In this document: positions 44,210 through 51,531 of the stretch, piece by piece
Numbering within the stretch: the stretch's first letter is position 1
Layout: every line of letters begins with the position of its first letter
NCBI GenBank assembly: GCA_040902725.1
Contig: JBBDWU010000003.1
Span: 1-51,531 of the forward strand
Length of the DNA stretch: 51,531 nucleotides
From: JACVRU01 sp040902725
Lineage (GTDB): Bacteria; Actinomycetota; Thermoleophilia; Gaiellales; Gaiellaceae
Reading direction: 5' to 3'
The notes under the pieces: generated by a model
What the model was told of the DNA's origin: nothing
What the model saw: the letters and a program-made list of their open reading frames with translations, nothing else
Databases searched by the model: none
Translations under genes and position numbers: made by a program

Positions 44210-45556
44210 ATGGCGCTGCCGAAGCGGTTTCCCGACCGGGACGAGATCGCCGCGGTCCGCGCCGAGGCCGAGGCGCTCGACCCGGGCGGCGAGGGCACCG
44301 AGCGCCGCCGCCTCGCGGGCCGCGTCATGGCCCGGCGGGACATGGGCAAGCTGATGTTCTGCGACCTCGTCGACCGCTCGGGCCGCATCCAGCTGATGCT
44401 CGAGCCGGTGGACGTCGCCCTCGGCGACATCGTCGGCGTCGAGGGAGTGCCCGCCAGGACCCGCCGGGGCGAGCCCTCCCTCAAGGTCGACACCTTCGAG
44501 CTGCTCGCCAAGACCCACAGGCCGCTGCCCGACGTCTTCCACGGCCTCCAGGACACGGAGACGCGCTACCGCCGCCGCTATCTCGACCTGCTCGTCAACG
44601 AGGAGGCCCGCGCGCTCGCCACCACGCGTTCCCGCATCGTCACCGAGATCCGGCGTTACCTCGACGGCCAGGGCTTCCTCGAGGTCGAGACGCCGATCCT
44701 CCAGCCCCGCTACGGGGGCGGCTTCGCCGAGCCCTTCACGACCCAGTACAACGCGCTCGACCAGGACTACTACCTGCGCATCGCCGACGAGCTCTACCTC
44801 AAGCGCCTGATCGTGGGCGGGCTCGAACGGGTCTACGAGATCGGCAAGGACTTCCGCAACGAGGGCCTCTCCTACAAGCACCTGCCGGAGTTCACCCAGC
44901 TGGAGTGGTACGAGGCCTACGCCGACTATCGCGACACGATGGAACGCATGGAGGAGCTCGTCGAGACAGTGGCGCTGGCCGTCTGCGGGAGGACGAGCTT
45001 CACGTACCGCGGCCACGACGTCGACGTCAAGCGGCCTTGGAAGCGGCTCAAGCTCGTGGACGCGCTCGACGCCGAAGGACTCTGGACGCGGGACGAGGGC
45101 GAGCTGCGCGGCCGGCTCGAGGTCCGGGAGGTCGACACGAAGTCCGACCGGACGTGGGCGCAGCTCGTCGACCACGCGCTCACGAGCTTCGTCGAGCCGG
45201 CGCTGGTCGAGCCGACGATCCTCCACGACTACCCGATCGAGCTCTCTCCCTTCGCGCGCACGACCGACGACGACGAGACGATCGTCGAGCGCTTCGAGTT
45301 CTTCGTCGGCGGTACCGAGCTGGGCAACTCCTTCAGCGAGCTGAACGACCCCGACGAGCAGGCCGAGCGGTTCGGGAGCCAGGAGACGAAGGAGCAGGGC
45401 GAGCAGGGCGATCCGGACTTCGTCGAGGCGCTCGCCTACGGGATGCCGCCCACGGGCGGGCTGGGCCTCGGGATCGACCGGCTGACGATGGTGCTGACCG
45501 GCAGCGACACGATCCGCGACGTCGTCCTCTTTCCGGCGCTGCGGGAGCGGCCGTGA
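44210..45556 (+). CDS. lysS: Lysyl-tRNA synthetase, class II
   Basis: A 448-residue synthetase. An OB-fold anticodon domain (RLAGRVMARRDMGKLMFCDLVD) leads to the class II core with motif 1 (EIRRYLDGQGFLEVETPIL), motif 2 (GKDFRNEGLSYKHLPEFTQLEWYEAY) and motif 3 (GLGLGIDRLTMVLTGSDTIRDV). It charges tRNA-Lys. It is shorter than the usual 490-510 because the N-terminal helix is reduced. The greA stop is in its promoter. Confidence 0.94.
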   Translation: MALPKRFPDRDEIAAVRAEAEALDPGGEGTERRRLAGRVMARRDMGKLMFCDLVDRSGRIQLMLEPVDVALGDIVGVEGVPARTRRGEPSLKVDTFELLAKTHRPLPDVFHGLQDTETRYRRRYLDLLVNEEARALATTRSRIVTEIRRYLDGQGFLEVETPILQPRYGGGFAEPFTTQYNALDQDYYLRIADELYLKRLIVGGLERVYEIGKDFRNEGLSYKHLPEFTQLEWYEAYADYRDTMERMEELVETVALAVCGRTSFTYRGHDVDVKRPWKRLKLVDALDAEGLWTRDEGELRGRLEVREVDTKSDRTWAQLVDHALTSFVEPALVEPTILHDYPIELSPFARTTDDDETIVERFEFFVGGTELGNSFSELNDPDEQAERFGSQETKEQGEQGDPDFVEALAYGMPPTGGLGLGIDRLTMVLTGSDTIRDVVLFPALRERP

Positions 45557-45559
45557 CCG

Positions 45560-45588
45560 CCCCACGAAATGCTCCGCATTCCGTGGGG
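45560..45588. terminator. Hairpin after lysS
   Basis: CCCCACG-A-AATGC and GCATT-C-CGTGGGG pair around loop TCC (12 bp with one mismatch), 4 bp after the lysS stop, and run into GGGGGCCCC. It ends just before the GTG at 45597. It resembles the hairpin at 29-55. Confidence 0.6.
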
Positions 45589-45596
45589 GCCCCAAA

Positions 45597-46796
45597 GTGA
45601 GCCGACGGGTCGCGGCCGCGCTCGTGGCCGCGGCGCTCGGGGCCGCCGCGGGCGCCGCCCTCGGGCTCACGCGCGGCGGCCACTACGAGGCCTCGTCGCT
45701 GCTCGAGGTGCTGCCGCCGGCCGCCGGCGAGAAGGCCGCCGACGTCCAGGCGGCGACCTATGCCGCCTACGTCGTCGAGCGGGGCTTCCTCGAGCAGGTG
45801 CGGGCACAGGTCGCCGGGGGGCAGCTGACGGTGGACGAGCTCGCCGACCGCGTCCGCGCCGAGCACGATGAGGGCACAGCGCTCGTCGAGATCGTGGGAG
45901 AGGGGGAGACCGAGGCGGAGGCGCGCGGCCTCGCCGCCGAGCTCGCCGCCGCGCTCATCGGGACCGTGCAGCAGGCGGCGCGGAGCCGGGCGCTGCAGGT
46001 CCAGGACGGGCTGCGGCGCGGGATCGACGAGCTCGACGCGCAGCTGGAGGGCGAGGACGACCCTGCGCGGCTCGCGTCGCTCCGCGCGCAGCGCGCCGAG
46101 CTCGCGAGGCGGCTGGCGGAGGTGACCGCCGAAGGCGTGGAGGCCGGCAACCGGCTCCGGCTCGTCGCCACGCCGGCGGCGGAGGCCGAGCACGTCTCGC
46201 CGCGCGCCTGGCTGTGGGTGCTGCTCGGCGGTGCGGTCGGCCTGCTGGCGGGAACCGGGCTCGCCGCGCTACGACGGGTCCGCGTCCCCCGGCCGCGGCT
46301 GCCCGCCCCGCGGTTGCCCGAGCGTGCCGCGAGACCCGCACCGGCGGCGCTCGTCGAGCCTGCCCCGGACGCGGTCGTACGCGGCGAGGTGCAGGCACGG
46401 ACGGAGCCCCCCGGGGCCGAGGTCCTCTGGTCGCGGAACGGCCGCCGCTGGCGGCCGCTCTCGGGCCTCCTGCCGGACGGCACTTACCTGCTACGCGCGC
46501 GCGGCTCGGGCGAGACCGTGCCCGTCGTCGTCGACAACGAGCCGCCCGAGGTCCAGCTAGGGGCTCCGTCGCTGCGCGAAGGCGTGGTTCATCTGAGCGC
46601 GGAGGCCGCGGACGCCGGCTCGGGCGTCGAGGCGGTGACCTTCATGGTCTCCGACGGCACCCCGCAGTGGACGGCCGTCCCCTCGGTCTGGACGCCGCCG
46701 GCGCCCGGGGTTTACTGGTTCTGCGCGGTGGCGGCCGACCGGGCTGGGAACCGGGCCTCGAGCCCGCTCGTGCCGCTCCGGATCGAGTCCCTATGA
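45597..46796 (+). CDS. Wzz/chain-length-determinant-like membrane protein with Ig-like C-terminus
   Basis: A 399-residue protein with an N-terminal TM helix (about 5-25), a long coiled-coil segment (100-180) and a second TM helix (about 203-225), as in Wzz/polysaccharide co-polymerase proteins. It has a Pro-rich linker and a C-terminal Ig-like domain (about 300-399) not usual in Wzz. A role in surface polysaccharide length is likely, given two sugar-nucleotide enzymes next to it; this is inference. The start is GTG. It has an ATGA overlap with the next gene. Confidence 0.68.
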   Translation: MSRRVAAALVAAALGAAAGAALGLTRGGHYEASSLLEVLPPAAGEKAADVQAATYAAYVVERGFLEQVRAQVAGGQLTVDELADRVRAEHDEGTALVEIVGEGETEAEARGLAAELAAALIGTVQQAARSRALQVQDGLRRGIDELDAQLEGEDDPARLASLRAQRAELARRLAEVTAEGVEAGNRLRLVATPAAEAEHVSPRAWLWVLLGGAVGLLAGTGLAALRRVRVPRPRLPAPRLPERAARPAPAALVEPAPDAVVRGEVQARTEPPGAEVLWSRNGRRWRPLSGLLPDGTYLLRARGSGETVPVVVDNEPPEVQLGAPSLREGVVHLSAEAADAGSGVEAVTFMVSDGTPQWTAVPSVWTPPAPGVYWFCAVAADRAGNRASSPLVPLRIESL

Positions 46797-47749
46797 TTCG
46801 GCCGATGCCGACCTCGGTCGTCACCGGCGGCGCCGGATTCCTCGGTTCCCATCTCAGCGACTACCTGCTCGAGCGCGGGCACCGCGTGATCTGCGTCGAC
46901 AGCCTCGTGACCGGGACGCTCGAGAACCTGGAGCACCTCCGCGGCTCCGAGTTCGTCTTCGTGAACCACGACGTCGTCGACCCGATCCTGATCGACGAGC
47001 CCGTCGACTTCGTCTACCACCTGGCGGCGCTCGCGAGCCCGATCGACTACCTGCGCCAGCCGCTGCTCTCGCTCAAGGTCGGCTCCTACGGGACGCACAA
47101 CGCGCTCGGGCTCGCCAAGTTCAAGCGCGCGCGGTTCCTGCTCGCTTCGACGAGCGAGGTCTACGGCGACCCGCTGGAGCATCCGCAGCGCGAGACCTAC
47201 TGGGGCAACGTGAACCCGATCGGCCCGCGCGGCGTCTACGACGAGTCCAAGCGCTACGCGGAGGCGATGACGATGGCCTACCACGGCCAGCAGGGCGTCG
47301 ACACCGCGATCGTGCGCATCTTCAACACCTACGGGCCCCGCATGCGCCCGTTCGACGGCCGCGCGATCCCGACCTTCATCCGCCAGGCGATCGAGGACAA
47401 GCCGCTCACCGTCTTCGGGAGCGGCGAGCAGACGCGCAGCTTCTGCTACGTGGACGACCTCATCCGCGGGCTCGTGGAGCTGGCCGAGTCGGGCGAGCAC
47501 CTGCCGGTGAACATCGGCAACCCCGACGAGTTCACGCTGCTCGAGCTGGCCGAGCTCGTGCTCCGGCTCTCCGGCTCGAAGAGCGAGCTCGTCTTCGAGG
47601 CGCTGCCCGTCGACGACCCCCAGCAGCGCCGGCCCGACGTCACCCGCGCGCGCGAGCTGCTGGGCTGGGAGCCGACGGTCCCGCTCGAGGAAGGCCTGCG
47701 CCGCCTGCTCGCCCACCACGGGCGCGTCGCCGAGCCCGTCGCGAGCTAG
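46793..47749 (+). CDS. NAD-dependent sugar-nucleotide epimerase/decarboxylase, UXS-like
   Basis: A 318-residue SDR enzyme: GGAGFLGSHLSDYLL (NAD binding), SEVYGDPLEHPQ, YDESKRYAEAM (YxxxK), FNTYGPRMRPFDGRAIPTFIRQA and RRPDVTRARELLGW. These resemble UDP-glucuronate decarboxylases, which yield UDP-xylose. The specific substrate is inferred. Two starts are possible: ATG 46793 (ATGA overlap with the Wzz gene) or ATG 46805, 7 nt after TATGAT. It overlaps the next opposite gene by 4 bp. Confidence 0.83.
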   Translation: MIRPMPTSVVTGGAGFLGSHLSDYLLERGHRVICVDSLVTGTLENLEHLRGSEFVFVNHDVVDPILIDEPVDFVYHLAALASPIDYLRQPLLSLKVGSYGTHNALGLAKFKRARFLLASTSEVYGDPLEHPQRETYWGNVNPIGPRGVYDESKRYAEAMTMAYHGQQGVDTAIVRIFNTYGPRMRPFDGRAIPTFIRQAIEDKPLTVFGSGEQTRSFCYVDDLIRGLVELAESGEHLPVNIGNPDEFTLLELAELVLRLSGSKSELVFEALPVDDPQQRRPDVTRARELLGWEPTVPLEEGLRRLLAHHGRVAEPVAS

Positions 47750-48744
47750 GCGGGGTCGAGCACTGGCCCCGAGCGGACGTGGTCGACCACGTCCGCGAGG
47801 ATCTCTTCCAGGTTGCGTGTCGGCCGCCACCCGATCGCGCTTCCGACCTTGTCGATCGAGGGCTCCCGGTGGAGCGTGTCCTCGATACCGAGGCCGTAGA
47901 CCTGGTCGTACGGGACGTGCACGAGCTCGGAGTCGGATCCGGTCAGCGCCTTGACGCGATGGGCGAGCTCGAGGATCGAGATGCGCTCGGTTGAGCCGAC
48001 GTTGTAGATCTCCCCCGAGGCCGTCGGCTCGTCCATCAGCCCCTTCAGCGCCCGAACGGTGTCCTGCACGTGGCAGAAGGAGCGGGTCTGGGTGCCGTCG
48101 CCGTGGATCTCGAGCGGCGCGCCGGTGAGGGCCGCGCGCACGAACCTGGGGATCACCATCCCGTACTGGCCGCTCTGTCGCGGCCCCACAGTGTTGAAGA
48201 GGCGGACGATCACGCAGTCGAGCTGGCGCTCGAGGTGGTGTGCGAGGGCGAGGTGCTCGTCCATCGCCTTCGAATCCGCGTAGAGCCAGCGCTTCTCGGT
48301 CGTCGGTCCGTAGACGCGCCGGTCGTCCTCCCTCAGTGGGGTCTCGTTGCGGTGGTCGCCGTAGACCTCGGAGCTCGACGCGATCAGCACGCGCTTGCCG
48401 AACCGCCCGCAGTACTCCAGCACCGTCTCCGTGCCCTGGACGTTCGTCACCATCGTGTGCACCGGCTGTTCGACGATCAGCCGGACGCCGACCGCCGCGG
48501 CGAGGTGGTAGACGACGTCGCACTTGTGCACGAGCTCGTTGACGACGGCCGCGTTGAGCACCGAGTCGACGACGAGGTGGTACTCCGGGCGCTCGCGGAG
48601 CTCGACGACGTTCTCGACCGAGCCGGTGGAGACGTCGTCGAGGGCGTAGACCTCCCAGCCGTCCTCGAGGAGCAGCTCCGAGAGATGGGAGCCGATGAAT
48701 CCGGCGCCGCCCGTGACCAGCGCTTTCTTGGATGCATCCACCAC
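47746..48744 (-). CDS. NAD-dependent sugar-nucleotide epimerase
   Basis: A 332-residue extended SDR: TGGAGFIGSHLSELLL, VVYHLAAAVGVRLIVEQP, SSSEVYGDHRN, YADSKAMDEHLAL (YxxxK) and FNTVGPRQSGQYGMVIPRFVRAAL. It is probably a UDP-sugar 4-epimerase or dehydratase; I cannot tell which. It belongs with the UXS-like gene, converging on it. The GTG start at 48744 follows TAGACT by 7 nt. Confidence 0.84.
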   Translation of the reverse strand: MVDASKKALVTGGAGFIGSHLSELLLEDGWEVYALDDVSTGSVENVVELRERPEYHLVVDSVLNAAVVNELVHKCDVVYHLAAAVGVRLIVEQPVHTMVTNVQGTETVLEYCGRFGKRVLIASSSEVYGDHRNETPLREDDRRVYGPTTEKRWLYADSKAMDEHLALAHHLERQLDCVIVRLFNTVGPRQSGQYGMVIPRFVRAALTGAPLEIHGDGTQTRSFCHVQDTVRALKGLMDEPTASGEIYNVGSTERISILELAHRVKALTGSDSELVHVPYDQVYGLGIEDTLHREPSIDKVGSAIGWRPTRNLEEILADVVDHVRSGPVLDPA

Positions 48745-48751
48745 CTCGGGA

Positions 48752-48757
48752 AGTCTA
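48752..48757 (-). promoter_or_regulatory. -10 hexamer TAGACT
   Basis: TAGACT on the minus strand ends 7 nt before the GTG at 48744. It lies just inside the intergenic gap, next to the dinB stop at 48755. Confidence 0.45.
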
Positions 48758-49810
48758 GGCGCCGAGTATGAGCTGCTGGTGAAGCTCGAAGCTCGAGACG
48801 CCCACCCCCACCAGCCGTAGCGCGCCGGGCCGGTCCCGAAGGGCGCGGTCGAGCAGTCCGCACGCCAGCTCGCCGATCCGCTCGGGGTCGTCGGTGCCCA
48901 CGGGCAGCGTCGTCGAGCGGCTGCGGATCGCGAAGTCCGGATAGCGCACCTTCGTCGTCACCGTCCGCGCGACGCGGCCGGACTTCACCAGCTGCTCGGC
49001 GAGGCGCTCGGCCATCCGCCGCAGCTCGGCGTGCAGCGCCTCCCGGTCGGACACGTCCCGCGGGAAGGTCTCCTCGTTCGAGATCGAGACCGCTTCGCCC
49101 GGCGCCTCGAGGCCGCGCGGGTCGATCCCGCGCGCGCGGTCGCGCAGCAGCGCGCCGACCTTGCCCGGCAGCGCGGCCCGCAGCTCCTCGTCCGCCAGCG
49201 CCGCCAGCGCGCCGAGCGTCTCGATCCCCAGGCGGCGGAGGCGTTCCTCGGTGCGCGGCCCGAGCCCCGGCAGCACGCGGATGTCGAGCGGCGCCAGGAA
49301 CGCGGCCTCGCGCCCCGGCGGCACGACCGTCAGCCCGCCCGGCTTGCGCCGGTCGCTGGCGATCTTCGCCACGGTCTTCGAGTTGCCGACGCCGATGGAG
49401 CAGGTGAGGCTCGTCGAGCCGCGCACCGCCGTCTGCACCGCCTGCGCGATCTCTCGCGCGCGCGGGAACCCGCTCAGGTCGAGGTAGCCCTCGTCCATGC
49501 CAGTCCGCTCCACCTCCCGGACGACCGAGCCGACCGCCTCCCAGACCGCGCGCGAGTACTCCCGGTAGACGGAGTGCCGCGGCCGGACGAAGACGACCTG
49601 CGGGCAGCGGCGCAGCGCCTCGGCCGACGACATGGCCGAGTGGATGCCGTACTTGCGGGCCTCGTAGTTGGCGGTCGCCACGACGCCGCGCCCCTGCGGG
49701 TCGCCGCCGACGACCAGCGGCACGCGGCGCAGCTCGGGCCGCTCGAGCTCCTCGACCGCCGCGAAGAACGCGTCCAGGTCCAGGTGGGCGATGGCAGTGG
49801 CACCCGACAC
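48755..49810 (-). CDS. dinB: DNA polymerase IV, Y family
   Basis: A 351-residue translesion polymerase. It shows AHLDLDAFFAAVEELERPEL (catalytic Asp), ATANYEARKYGIHSAMSSAEALR, RTGMDEGYLDLSGF (catalytic DE pair), SIGVGNSKTVAKIASDRRKPGGLT, and a C-terminal little-finger domain. It lacks a clear clamp-binding motif at the very end (LHQQLILGA may act as one). It starts with GTG at 49810, divergent to clpC with 64 bp between. Confidence 0.92.
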   Translation of the reverse strand: MSGATAIAHLDLDAFFAAVEELERPELRRVPLVVGGDPQGRGVVATANYEARKYGIHSAMSSAEALRRCPQVVFVRPRHSVYREYSRAVWEAVGSVVREVERTGMDEGYLDLSGFPRAREIAQAVQTAVRGSTSLTCSIGVGNSKTVAKIASDRRKPGGLTVVPPGREAAFLAPLDIRVLPGLGPRTEERLRRLGIETLGALAALADEELRAALPGKVGALLRDRARGIDPRGLEAPGEAVSISNEETFPRDVSDREALHAELRRMAERLAEQLVKSGRVARTVTTKVRYPDFAIRSRSTTLPVGTDDPERIGELACGLLDRALRDRPGALRLVGVGVSSFELHQQLILGA

Positions 49811-49874
49811 GTTGGCTACTATGGGCTTCGCCTCGGCCAGAAGGCGTCGTCGGAGAAAGGGGGGTCGAGGGCAC

Positions 49875-51531
49875 GTGTTCGAACGATTCACGGAACGGGC
49901 ACGCCAGGTCGTCGTACTCGCCCAGGACGAGGCCCGCGCGCTCAAGCACAACTACATCGGCACCGAGCACATCCTGCTCGGCCTGCTCCGCGAGGAGGAG
50001 GGGCTCGCCGCGCGCGTGCTCGAGTCGCTCGACATCACGGTCGAGGAGGTGCGCGCCCAGGTCGCGCGCATCGTCGGCCAGGGCGACGAGGTCACCACCG
50101 GCCAGATCCCGTTCACGCCGCGCGCGAAGAAGGTGCTCGAGCTCGCGCTGCGCGAGGCGCTCTCGCTGGGCCACAACTACATCGGCACCGAGCACATCCT
50201 GCTCGGGCTCGTGCGCGAGAACGAGGGCGTCGCCGCGCGCATCCTGCTCGACTTCGACGCCGACGCCGAGAAGATCCGCAACGAGATCATCCGCATGCTC
50301 TCCGGCCCGGGCCGCCGCCAGCAGGGCGCGGGCTCCGGCGCGCCGGGCGAGAAGTCGAAGAGCTCGAAGCTGCTCGACCAGTTCGGCCGCAACTTCACGA
50401 AGCAGGCGGCGGAGGGGAAGCTCGATCCCGTCGTCGGGCGCGAGACCGAGATGGAGCGCGTGATGCAGATCCTCTCGCGGCGCACCAAGAACAACCCGGT
50501 GCTGATCGGCGAGCCCGGCGTTGGCAAGACCGCGGTCGTCGAGGGCCTCGCGCAGCGGATCGCGGCCGGGAACGTGCCCGACCTGCTCAAGGGCAAGCAG
50601 ATCTACTCGCTCGACCTGGCCGCTCTGGTGGCGGGGTCGAAGTACCGCGGCGAGTTCGAGGAGCGCCTGAAGAAGGTGATGAAGGAGATCGCCCAGCGCG
50701 GCGACATCATCCTGTTCATCGACGAGCTCCATAACCTCGTCGGCGCCGGCGCCGCCGAGGGCGCGATCGACGCGGCTTCGATCCTGAAGCCGGCGCTCGC
50801 GCGCGGGGAGCTCCAGACGATCGGCGCGACGACGCTCGACGAGTACCGCAAGTACCTGGAGCGGGACGCCGCGCTGGAGCGCCGCTTCCAGCAGATCCGC
50901 GTCGACGAGCCGTCGACCGACGACACCGTCCAGATCCTGCGGGGCCTTCGCGACCGCTACGAGGCGCACCACCGCTGCAAGATCTCCGACGAGGCGCTCT
51001 ACTCGGCCGCCTCGCTCGCCGACCGCTACATCCAGGACCGGCACTTGCCGGACAAGGCGATCGACCTGATCGACGAGGCCGCCTCCCGCATGCGCATCCG
51101 CTCGATGAGCGCGCCGCCGCGCTACCGCGAGCTCGACGAGGAGATCGAGAAGGTGCGCACCGAGAAGGAGGAGGCGATCGAGTCCCAGGAGTTCGAGAAG
51201 GCCGCGTCCCTGCGGGACAAGGAGCGCAAGCTCTCGCAGAAGAAGCGCGAGCTCGAGGACGAGTGGCGCACCTCCGCCGGCGAGGAGCAGCCGATGGTCG
51301 GCGAGGAGGAGATCGCCGACATCGTCTCGATGTGGACGGGCATCCCGGTCTTCAAGCTGACCGAGGCCGAGTCGCAGAAGCTCATCCGGATGGAGGAGGA
51401 GCTCCACAAGCGCGTCGTCGGCCAGGAGCTCGCCATCGTTGCCGTCTCGAAGGCGATCCGCCGCGCGCGCGCGGGCATCAAGGACCCGAAGCGCCCGACC
51501 GGCTCGTTCATCTTCCTCGGCCCCTCCGGCG
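49875..51531 (+). CDS. clpC: ATP-dependent Clp protease ATP-binding subunit ClpC (5' part)
   Basis: The gene runs off the window (552 codons seen). The start is GTG at 49875, MFERFTERARQVVVLAQDEA. Two N-domain repeats (GHNYIGTEHILLGL, twice) are followed by AAA-1 with GEPGVGKT (212-219) and IILFIDELHNLVGAG. A UVR-type middle domain (YRELDEEIEKVRTEKEEAI...EFEKAASLRDKE) and the start of AAA-2 (GPSG) close the window. It unfolds proteins for ClpP. AAAGGGGGG lies upstream of the start. TACTAT at about 49817 is a candidate -10, overlapping that of dinB. Confidence 0.93.
   Translation, partial: MFERFTERARQVVVLAQDEARALKHNYIGTEHILLGLLREEEGLAARVLESLDITVEEVRAQVARIVGQGDEVTTGQIPFTPRAKKVLELALREALSLGHNYIGTEHILLGLVRENEGVAARILLDFDADAEKIRNEIIRMLSGPGRRQQGAGSGAPGEKSKSSKLLDQFGRNFTKQAAEGKLDPVVGRETEMERVMQILSRRTKNNPVLIGEPGVGKTAVVEGLAQRIAAGNVPDLLKGKQIYSLDLAALVAGSKYRGEFEERLKKVMKEIAQRGDIILFIDELHNLVGAGAAEGAIDAASILKPALARGELQTIGATTLDEYRKYLERDAALERRFQQIRVDEPSTDDTVQILRGLRDRYEAHHRCKISDEALYSAASLADRYIQDRHLPDKAIDLIDEAASRMRIRSMSAPPRYRELDEEIEKVRTEKEEAIESQEFEKAASLRDKERKLSQKKRELEDEWRTSAGEEQPMVGEEEIADIVSMWTGIPVFKLTEAESQKLIRMEEELHKRVVGQELAIVAVSKAIRRARAGIKDPKRPTGSFIFLGPSG

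Noticed and set aside
44195..45670. A 491-codon antisense frame over lysS
   Set aside because: Mirror of lysS; Leu/Glu/Arg-rich, no motif.
48477..51407. A 976-codon open frame antisense to clpC and dinB
   Set aside because: Antisense shadow with no recognisable motif. It runs across two genes of both strands.

Overview
The window is very GC-rich bacterial chromosome with many GTG and TTG starts, almost no non-coding space and no mobile elements. The gene content and order (tilS-hpt-ftsH, then folP-folB-folK, coaX, greA, lysS and clpC, with DUF2469, DUF4081-GNAT and PPOX-family genes) point to an actinobacterium. The style (very compact, lysyl oxidase, LtrA, leaderless promoters) suggests the Thermoleophilia/Gaiellales side of the phylum; that placement is inference.

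Layout. 0.2-6.7 kb: DoxX, a ferredoxin-reductase-like flavoprotein, a nitrilase-family amidase and a HAD hydrolase; a beta-propeller/lysyl-oxidase protein; a CaiB-type CoA transferase divergent from a TetR regulator. 6.7-11.4 kb: a cluster of a 4-TM protein, an ArsM-like methyltransferase read through an in-frame UGA (candidate selenocysteine, with a SECIS-like hairpin), two tandem cupins and a cyclase/ATPase signalling protein. 11.4-18.8 kb: a PPOX protein, two acyl-CoA dehydrogenases, a GH26-like enzyme, a multicopper oxidase/ZIP transporter pair and a frameshifted cell-wall amidase. 18.8-30.2 kb: VanW/G5, a thioesterase, MFS, Sir2, an L,D-transpeptidase, a lipid-kinase-like protein, a nucleoside phosphorylase, GNAT, LtrA, VOC, TetR and a secreted glycosidase. 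30.2-51.5 kb: the housekeeping block tilS-hpt-ftsH, a tRNA, a two-gene ABC exporter, the folate genes, coaX, dus, greA, lysS, a polysaccharide-type group (Wzz-like protein and two sugar-nucleotide epimerases), dinB and the 5' part of clpC.

How it works together. Nearly all convergent gene pairs overlap at their 3' ends, and many genes carry a TANNNT -10 hexamer exactly 6 nt before the start codon, so leaderless transcription appears to be the rule. In three places the upstream gene's TAG stop codon lies inside a TAGACT -10 box. Several palindromic operators sit on divergent or regulated promoters. An interspersed two-hairpin repeat with compensatory base changes lies at the 3' ends of two genes. 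The tRNA near 33.8 kb has anticodon GTC and an unusual C33, and has a decayed, inverted copy of its own 5' half about 30-60 bp away.
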